DNA of 62,684 nt from Oceanicola sp. 22II-s10i (lineage in GTDB: Bacteria; Pseudomonadota; Alphaproteobacteria; Rhodobacterales; Rhodobacteraceae): contig NZ_AQQU01000015.1 of assembly GCF_002210105.1 (NCBI RefSeq), forward strand, positions 1 through 62,684, given 5' to 3'. Below, piece by piece: positions 57,862 through 62,684 of this stretch; positions within the stretch are counted from its first letter, which is position 1, and every line of letters starts with the position of its first letter. A model generated the notes under the pieces. The model was given only the letters and a program-made list of their open reading frames with translations, did no database searches and was not told where the DNA came from. Made by a program: the position numbers and the translations under genes.

Positions 57862-59166
57862 CTAGATCCCCAGCCGGTCGCGCAGGGCGAACCAGCTCAT
57901 CGCGAGGACGAGGAGCGGGGAACGGAACGCCGGACCACCGGGAAAGGCCGGGGTCGGCAGGCGGGACATGATGTCGAAACCGGCCGTCTCGCCCTCGATG
58001 GCCTTCGCCATCAGCATCCCCGCATGGGTCGCCGTTCCCACGCCATGCCCCGAGTAACCCGAGGCCGACAGGATGTTCGGCGCAACGCGGGCGAACTGGG
58101 GCAGGCGCTTCATGGTGATCGCCAAGGTCCCGCCCCATGCGTAGTCGATCTTCACGTCCTTCAGATGCGGGAACACCTCGGTCATCGGCTTGCGCACCTT
58201 GGCCGCGATATCCGCGGGGAAGCGGTAGGAATAGCTCTCGCCACCACCGAACAGCAGCCGGTTGTCATGGCTCAGGCGGAAGTAGTTCACCACGAATTTG
58301 TCGTCCGCCACCGCCACGTCGCGGGTCAGCACCCGCGCGGCCTCGGTCCCGAGCGGCTCGGTCGCGGCGACGAAGTTGTTGATCGGCATGACCCGTGCCG
58401 CGACCTTGCCGTTCAGCCGTCCGAGATAGCCGTTGCAGGCGAGGATCACGTGCCGCGCCTTCACCCGACCCGCGTCGGTGGAGACGGTGACCTCCGCCCC
58501 CTCGTCGATCCGTTCGACCCGCGCGCCTTCGTGGAACGTCACGCCTGCGTTCCGTGCCGCGCGGGCCAGACCGATGGCGAACGCCAGCGGGTGCAGGTGC
58601 CCCGCGCCCATGTCCAGCATCCCGCCCTTGTAGAGCGGCGAGGGGCAGAGCGCCTGACAGGCGGCCTCGTCCAGCAGTTCCACATGGGGGTAATCGTAGC
58701 GCTCGCGCAGATGCGCGGCGTAGTCGTGCAGGTGATGCACCTCGGAGGTGCTGGAGGCGGTCCACGCCACACCCGGCTTCAGCTGGCACTCGATCCCGTG
58801 TTTCGCGACCAGATCGCGGACCAGCGCTTTGGCCTCCTCGCCGAGCCGCCACAGGTGGCGCGCGTCGTCGCGGCCGACCATCTTCTCCAGCGTCATCTGG
58901 TCCTGCCGCTGGCCGGACCCGAGCTGCCCGCCGTTCCGCCCCGAGGCCCCGAACCCGACCCGCTGCGCCTCTAGCAGCACGACGCGCCGCCCGGCCTCGG
59001 CCAGATGCAGCGCCGCCGACAGGCCGGTGTAGCCGCCGCCGATCACGCAGACGTCCGCCGTCGCCTCGCCCGTCAGGGGCGGGAAGGGCGGCAGTTGTTC
59101 GACCGTCGCCGCATACCACGAGTCCGGATAGGCGCCGGGGCGGTCGTTGGCGTCGAGCAGGTTCAT
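57862..59166 (-). CDS. FAD-dependent oxidoreductase (PuuB-like gamma-glutamylputrescine oxidase)
   Basis: 434 aa, DAO family. FAD-binding ADVCVIGGGYTGLSAALHLA (about 37-56), GFGASGRNGGQLGSGQ, and the C-terminal GYSGHGVGTATHAGMLMAKA are typical of gamma-glutamylputrescine oxidoreductases and close amine oxidases. It would oxidise the amine of a gamma-glutamylated polyamine. The start overlaps the stop of the glutamine-synthetase-like gene (ATGA at 59163-59166). Substrate is inferred from this neighbourhood. Confidence 0.88.
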   Translation of the reverse strand: MNLLDANDRPGAYPDSWYAATVEQLPPFPPLTGEATADVCVIGGGYTGLSAALHLAEAGRRVVLLEAQRVGFGASGRNGGQLGSGQRQDQMTLEKMVGRDDARHLWRLGEEAKALVRDLVAKHGIECQLKPGVAWTASSTSEVHHLHDYAAHLRERYDYPHVELLDEAACQALCPSPLYKGGMLDMGAGHLHPLAFAIGLARAARNAGVTFHEGARVERIDEGAEVTVSTDAGRVKARHVILACNGYLGRLNGKVAARVMPINNFVAATEPLGTEAARVLTRDVAVADDKFVVNYFRLSHDNRLLFGGGESYSYRFPADIAAKVRKPMTEVFPHLKDVKIDYAWGGTLAITMKRLPQFARVAPNILSASGYSGHGVGTATHAGMLMAKAIEGETAGFDIMSRLPTPAFPGGPAFRSPLLVLAMSWFALRDRLGI

Positions 59167-60521
59167 ACGTTCAGCAGCAGGTGCTCACGCTCCCACGGGC
59201 TGATGACGCCGAGGAATTCCTCGTATTCCGTACGCTTCACGATGGAATAGACGCGGCAGAACTCCGGCCCGAGGATTTCCGTCAGCGCGCCCGCCTCGTC
59301 AAAGACGTCCAGCGCCTCGCCCAGCGTCCGGGGGAAGTCGCCTTCGCCCTCGTAGGCATCGCCGCGGAACTGCTTCTCCGCCCGTTCCTCGCGCATCAGG
59401 CCCAGGTAACCCGCGGCCAGCGAAGCCGCGATCCCGAGGTAGGGGTTGCAGTCCATCCCCGCCACCCGGTTCTCGATCCGGCGGCTTTCCGGCGACGAGA
59501 TCGGCACCCGGATCCCCGTCGTGCGGTTGTCGCGCCCCCATTCGAGGTTGATCGGCGCGGCATGGTCCTTCACGTAGCGGCGGTAGCTGTTCACATACGG
59601 CGCCAGCAGCGGGATCACCTCGGGCAGGTGATGCTGCAGCCCGCCGATGAAGTTGTAGAACGCATCCGTCTCGCCGCCCTGCGGTCCGGTGAAGATGTTC
59701 TTGCCGCTCTCGATATCCAGCACCGAATGGTGGATGTGCATTGCGCTGCCCGGTGCGTCGCCGATCGGCTTGGCCATGAAGGTCGCGAAGCAGTCGTGCC
59801 GCAGCGCCGCCTCGCGGATCAGCCGTTTGAAGTAGAACACCTCGTCCGCCAGCTTCACCGGGCTGCCATGCCGCAGGTTGATCTCCAGCTGCCCGGCGCC
59901 GCCCTCCTGCGTGATGCCGTCGATCTCGAAGCCCTGCGCTTCGGCAAAGTCGTAGATATCGTCGATCACCGGGCCGAATTCGTCCACGGCGGTCATCGAA
60001 TAGGCCTGCCGTGCGGCGGCGGGGCGGCCCGAGCGGCCCATCATCGGCTCGATCGGCTTGGCCGGGTCGATGTTGCGCGCGACGAGGTAGAATTCCATCT
60101 CGGGCGCGACGACCGGTTTCCACCCCTGCGCCTCGTAAAGCGCGACGATCCGTTTCAGCACGTTGCGCGGCGCGAAGGGGATCGGGTTGCCCTTGCGGTC
60201 ATAGGCGTCGTGGATCACCTGCAGCGTCCAGTCCCCGGTCCATGGCGCGGCGGTCGCCGTGCTCATGTCGGGGCGCAGGATCATGTCGGGCTCGATGAAG
60301 CCCTCGTCGCCCGCGGCCTCGCCCCAGTCGCCGGTGATGGTCTGGAAGAAGATCGAGTTCGGCAGGTGGAAATACTGCTGCCGCGCGAATTTCGACGCGG
60401 GCACGGCCTTGCCGCGGGCGATGCCGGGCAGGTCGGCCACCACGCATTCCACCTCGTCCAGCCGGCGGCCTTCCAGATAGTTGCGCGCCGCCTCGGGCAG
60501 GCTGTCGGTCCAGTCGCTCAT
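59163..60521 (-). CDS. Glutamine-synthetase-family protein (PuuA-like gamma-glutamylpolyamine synthetase)
   Basis: 452 aa. GS catalytic segments are present: VVAPEMEFYLV, GQLEINLRHG, GSAMHIHHSV, NRTTGIRVPISSPESRRIEN and GMDCNPYLGIAASLAAGYLG. The N-terminus VECVVADLPGIARGKAVPAS is that of the GlnA-like group that ligates glutamate to amines rather than ammonia. The start ATG at 60521 overlaps the amidotransferase stop and has AAAGGAGAACCGGC upstream. The set hydrolase-synthetase-oxidase matches the gamma-glutamyl putrescine route, though no aldehyde dehydrogenase or importer is in the window. Confidence 0.9.
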   Translation of the reverse strand: MSDWTDSLPEAARNYLEGRRLDEVECVVADLPGIARGKAVPASKFARQQYFHLPNSIFFQTITGDWGEAAGDEGFIEPDMILRPDMSTATAAPWTGDWTLQVIHDAYDRKGNPIPFAPRNVLKRIVALYEAQGWKPVVAPEMEFYLVARNIDPAKPIEPMMGRSGRPAAARQAYSMTAVDEFGPVIDDIYDFAEAQGFEIDGITQEGGAGQLEINLRHGSPVKLADEVFYFKRLIREAALRHDCFATFMAKPIGDAPGSAMHIHHSVLDIESGKNIFTGPQGGETDAFYNFIGGLQHHLPEVIPLLAPYVNSYRRYVKDHAAPINLEWGRDNRTTGIRVPISSPESRRIENRVAGMDCNPYLGIAASLAAGYLGLMREERAEKQFRGDAYEGEGDFPRTLGEALDVFDEAGALTEILGPEFCRVYSIVKRTEYEEFLGVISPWEREHLLLNV

Positions 60522-61195
60522 GCCGGTTCTCCTTTCAGGACCGCGGCAAAGCGGTCGGCCAGCGCCTTCTGCGCGACGGGTTCGTTCAGGTGGGTGCGGG
60601 CCTCGTCCATGAGCGGCTGCGGGACCACGCCCTTGCCGCGCTCCTCCATCAGGCGTCCGATGAAGGTGCCGTCGTATTCGGGGTGCGGCTGCACGGTGTA
60701 GATCGTGCCGCCATAGCTCAGCGCGGCATAGCGGCAGAAGTCGGAGGATCCGACCACCTCGGCCCCCTCGGGCAGTTCGACCACCTGGTCCTGGTGCCAT
60801 GCATTCAGCGGATAGTCGTGGCCCTCGATGTGGTAGGTCTTGCGCCCCACGGACCAGCCGCCCGCGAATTTCTCGACCTTGCCGCCGAGCGCCTGCGCGA
60901 TGATCTGGTGGCCGAAGCACACGCCGATCAGCGGCACGCCCGCGGCATGGATCGCCCGGATCAGCGCCTCGAGCGGGGCGATCCACGGGTGATCCTCGTA
61001 GGCGCCGTGTTTGGAGCCGGTGATCAGCCAGCCGTCGCAGGCGTGCGGGTCGGAGGGGACGTCGCCCGCCTCGACGTCATAGGTGACGAAGTCGAATCCG
61101 TATCCGCCGAGCAGGCGGCGGAAGAATGCGTCGTAATCGCCCATGTCCTCCATCTGCGGAGGAATATGGCCGGGCTGCAGTATGCCGATTTTCAT
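60518..61195 (-). CDS. Class I glutamine amidotransferase-like protein (PuuD-like hydrolase)
   Basis: 225 aa. The GATase triad is visible: Cys93 in GVCFGHQIIAQALGG, His171 and Glu173 in TVQPHPEYDGT. The MEDMGDYDAFFRRLL opening and YPLNAWHQDQV are typical of stand-alone GATase1 proteins rather than GMP synthetase. In this operon it could hydrolyse gamma-glutamyl intermediates. The start is ATG 61195 (MKIGILQPGHI); a longer frame has no ribosome site. It overlaps the synthetase gene. Confidence 0.9.
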   Translation of the reverse strand: MKIGILQPGHIPPQMEDMGDYDAFFRRLLGGYGFDFVTYDVEAGDVPSDPHACDGWLITGSKHGAYEDHPWIAPLEALIRAIHAAGVPLIGVCFGHQIIAQALGGKVEKFAGGWSVGRKTYHIEGHDYPLNAWHQDQVVELPEGAEVVGSSDFCRYAALSYGGTIYTVQPHPEYDGTFIGRLMEERGKGVVPQPLMDEARTHLNEPVAQKALADRFAAVLKGEPA

Positions 61196-61264
61196 GAAAC
61201 ACCGGTTGGTTGATGCCGCGAAGGTAGAGGAGCCCTCGGGCACGGACAAGGGGGGCGGGCTGCC

Positions 61265-61903
61265 CTAGCGGTCATATCTGGGCAGACGCTCACCCGGCAG
61301 CAGGTCATAGGGCGATTTCCAGCCGGGCAGGGCGGCGATGCGCCCCAGCCAGGCCTGCACCGCGGGGTGGCTGTCGGCCAGCCGGTAGCCGGTCTCGTCC
61401 TCGGGGAAGGACAGGTAGGCGCACATCGAGATGTCGGCGATGGTCGGTTCGTCCCCCATGACGAACGCCCGGTCCGCCAGCCGCGCCTCGGCGATGCGCA
61501 GGCAGTCGTCCACCCGCCAGCGCAGGAACGTCAGCACCGCCGGGTCCGCGTCCTTCGTGTAGGTCCGCAGGAACCGGTAGGTCGCCATCTGGCCGGAAAG
61601 CTTCTGGTTGTCCCAGATCAGCCAGCGCAGCACCTCTTCCGGATCCGACCCGCCGTATTGCCCGTAGCGCGCGGCAAGGCGGCGCAGGATCAGCGCGGTC
61701 TGGGTGGTCTTGACGCCATCCTCCTCCAGCACCGGGATCTCGCCCATCTCGTTGACCGCGCGCCGCCACTCCGGGGTGCGCGTGACGCCCCCGCCGAAAT
61801 CCGTCCAGATGCCCTCGAACGGCTGCCCGCAGAGCCTCAGCATCAGCGCCAGCTTGTAACTGTTGCCGCTCTCGGGAAAGTAATGAAGCCGGTAGGCGAT
61901 CAT
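61265..61903 (-). CDS. Glutathione S-transferase family protein
   Basis: 212 aa. Thioredoxin-like N-terminal domain (LHYFPESGNSYKLALMLRLC, then GEIPVLEEDGVKTTQTALIL) and helical C-terminal domain (FVMGDEPTIADISMCAYLSF). A Ser in SGNSYK is the likely glutathione-activating residue. The substrate is unknown. It lies 10 bp after the HAD phosphatase and 69 bp before the amidotransferase on the same strand, so it may be in the same operon. Confidence 0.9.
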   Translation of the reverse strand: MIAYRLHYFPESGNSYKLALMLRLCGQPFEGIWTDFGGGVTRTPEWRRAVNEMGEIPVLEEDGVKTTQTALILRRLAARYGQYGGSDPEEVLRWLIWDNQKLSGQMATYRFLRTYTKDADPAVLTFLRWRVDDCLRIAEARLADRAFVMGDEPTIADISMCAYLSFPEDETGYRLADSHPAVQAWLGRIAALPGWKSPYDLLPGERLPRYDR

Positions 61904-61913
61904 GATGGCCCCC

Positions 61914-62561
61914 TCAGCGGGCGTGCGCCGCAACCAGCGCGGGGAGGTCGGCGAAGTCGTCGAAGGCCGCGTCATGCGGGATGGCCTCGACCGGCGACTT
62001 CCGGTAGCCGCCGGTGAACAGCAGGAAGGCCACGCCCGCCGCCTGCGCCGTCTCCGCATCGACCTCGCTGTCGCCGACATAAACCGACGGCCCCTCCGCC
62101 ATCGCCCCCAGCACCGCCCGCAGCGGCCCCGGATCCGGCTTGCGCACGGCCAGGCTGTCGCCGCCCACCACCACGCCGAAATCGCCGGTCACGCCCAGAT
62201 ACTCCAGCTCCAGCCGCGCCGGCGCCTCGGGCTTGTTGGTGCAGAGCGCCAGCACATGCCCGCCCGCGACCAGCGCAGCCAGCGCCTCCGGCACACCCGG
62301 ATAGGGCTGGCTCAGCCCGACGGCCCCTTCATAACGCCCCAGCAGCGTGCCAAGCAGCCGCTCCTGCTCGCTGTCCGCAATCCCCCGCGCCGCCCGCATC
62401 TGCGCCACGAAAGCCCCGGCGCCATGGCCGATGAAGCTGTGCGCCTCGGCCAGCGAGATCTCCGGCAGCCCCTCTTCCCGCAGGATCCCGTTCGCGATCC
62501 CGCGAATGCCCGGAGCGCTGTCGATCAGCGTCCCGTCCAGATCGAACACCACACGTGCCAT
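61914..62561 (-). CDS. HAD-family phosphatase, phosphoglycolate-phosphatase-like
   Basis: 215 aa. HAD motif I is VVFDLDGTLIDSAPG (Asp7/Asp9), motif II LALCTNKPEAP, motif III KPDPGPLRAVLG and motif IV VYVGDSEVDAETAQAAG. A C1 cap of about 65 residues sits between I and II. The layout is that of Gph, but related enzymes use other phosphate esters and no Calvin-cycle gene is near. The start ATG 62561 follows GGAGAGGAATTCT; it heads the minus-strand run through the GST and gamma-glutamyl genes. Confidence 0.9.
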   Translation of the reverse strand: MARVVFDLDGTLIDSAPGIRGIANGILREEGLPEISLAEAHSFIGHGAGAFVAQMRAARGIADSEQERLLGTLLGRYEGAVGLSQPYPGVPEALAALVAGGHVLALCTNKPEAPARLELEYLGVTGDFGVVVGGDSLAVRKPDPGPLRAVLGAMAEGPSVYVGDSEVDAETAQAAGVAFLLFTGGYRKSPVEAIPHDAAFDDFADLPALVAAHAR

Positions 62562-62624
62562 AGAATTCCTCTCCTGCCGCCTGAACCGCTTGCCCCGCCG
62601 CACGGCGTCTCGCGCAGGTTCCCC

Positions 62625-62684
62625 TGCTTCTTCTGGTCAAAAATACTTTCGGGGGGTCCGGGGGGCAGACAGCCCCCCGGCGGG
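62625..62684. repeat. Second copy of the dispersed palindromic element (cut by the window end)
   Basis: TGCTTCTTCTGGTCAAAAAT is followed by ACTTTCGGGGGG and the hairpin GGGGGGC-AGACA-GCCCCCC (62660-62678), matching the copy at 32982-33053. The first 20 bases also resemble the 34-nt elements at 12565-12738. It lies 63 bp upstream of the HAD gene. Confidence 0.8.

Noticed and set aside
55130..58138. A 1002-codon minus-strand frame opposite the ABC and HlyD genes
   Set aside because: The plus strand has Walker A/B, LSGGQ and HlyD motifs; the antisense product is low-complexity Arg/Gly/His with no motif.
1..62684. A genomic island or prophage
   Set aside because: There is one tRNA but no integrase, att repeat, phage structural or IS gene, and most genes are core chromosomal ones with similar base composition.

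Overview
The window is about 62.7 kb of GC-rich DNA from the chromosome of an alphaproteobacterium, most likely the Roseobacter side of Rhodobacteraceae. This rests on gene content read from the sequence: the block yceD-rpmF-plsX-fabH-ihfA-merR followed by tRNA-Pro, argS-SPOR-nagZ-scpA-scpB, phaZ/phaC-phaP-phaR with CTGC-N3-GCAG sites, olsB, a TAXI-type TRAP transporter, and RTX proteins carrying a Hint domain. I see no phage, transposase, CRISPR array or replication origin. Most genes are tightly packed, many with ATGA or GTGA stop/start overlaps.

Layout. 1-71: end of an acyl-CoA dehydrogenase. 72-5450: a long leader and a giant RTX/cadherin-like/Hint secreted protein. 5551-7701 (minus): xthA, a MocA-like nucleotidyltransferase and a ChaC-like gene as an overlapping operon. 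7702-10893: an AT-rich promoter region, a protein built of ten FSSGS repeats, an unknown 362-aa protein and a DMT-family transporter, closed by an intrinsic terminator. 10909-18511: IscA-type carrier, dGTPase-like HD protein, a cluster of 34-nt palindromic elements, argS, SPOR protein, nagZ, scpA, scpB and a 46-aa protein. 18515-24719: MFS transporter, two-domain dCTP deaminase, a cysteine-less thiolase-like protein with its DUF35 partner, four 219-bp tandem repeats and a second MFS transporter. 24878-31522: a membrane MORN protein, tRNA-Pro and the lipid/ribosome housekeeping block. 31606-38635: bamE, olsB and the polyhydroxyalkanoate (PHA) cluster. 38639-46481: DegT aminotransferase, TAXI TRAP transporter, small regulator loci and an LLM flavin enzyme. 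46491-52242: two divergent two-component systems, one with a histidine kinase fused to a family-5 solute-binding domain. 52434-57859: RTX protein and type I secretion ABC/HlyD pair. 57862-62561 (minus): HAD phosphatase, GST, class-I amidotransferase, glutamine-synthetase-like enzyme and FAD oxidoreductase resembling the gamma-glutamyl-putrescine pathway.

The strongest candidates for something undescribed are (1) the cassette at 8055-10783, with a leader plus ten FSSGS-centred repeats, a companion of unknown function translationally coupled to a DMT exporter, and its own promoter region and terminator; and (2) the 904-aa PAS-histidine kinase at 49528-52242, which carries a complete oligopeptide-binding-like domain at its C-terminus with no signal peptide or membrane segment, so it would sense a ligand inside the cell, much as the SBP-like domain of SgrR does. 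Secondary points are the 219-bp repeat array, the dispersed palindromes, a hybrid kinase without the N-box asparagines, and the PhaR operator set.
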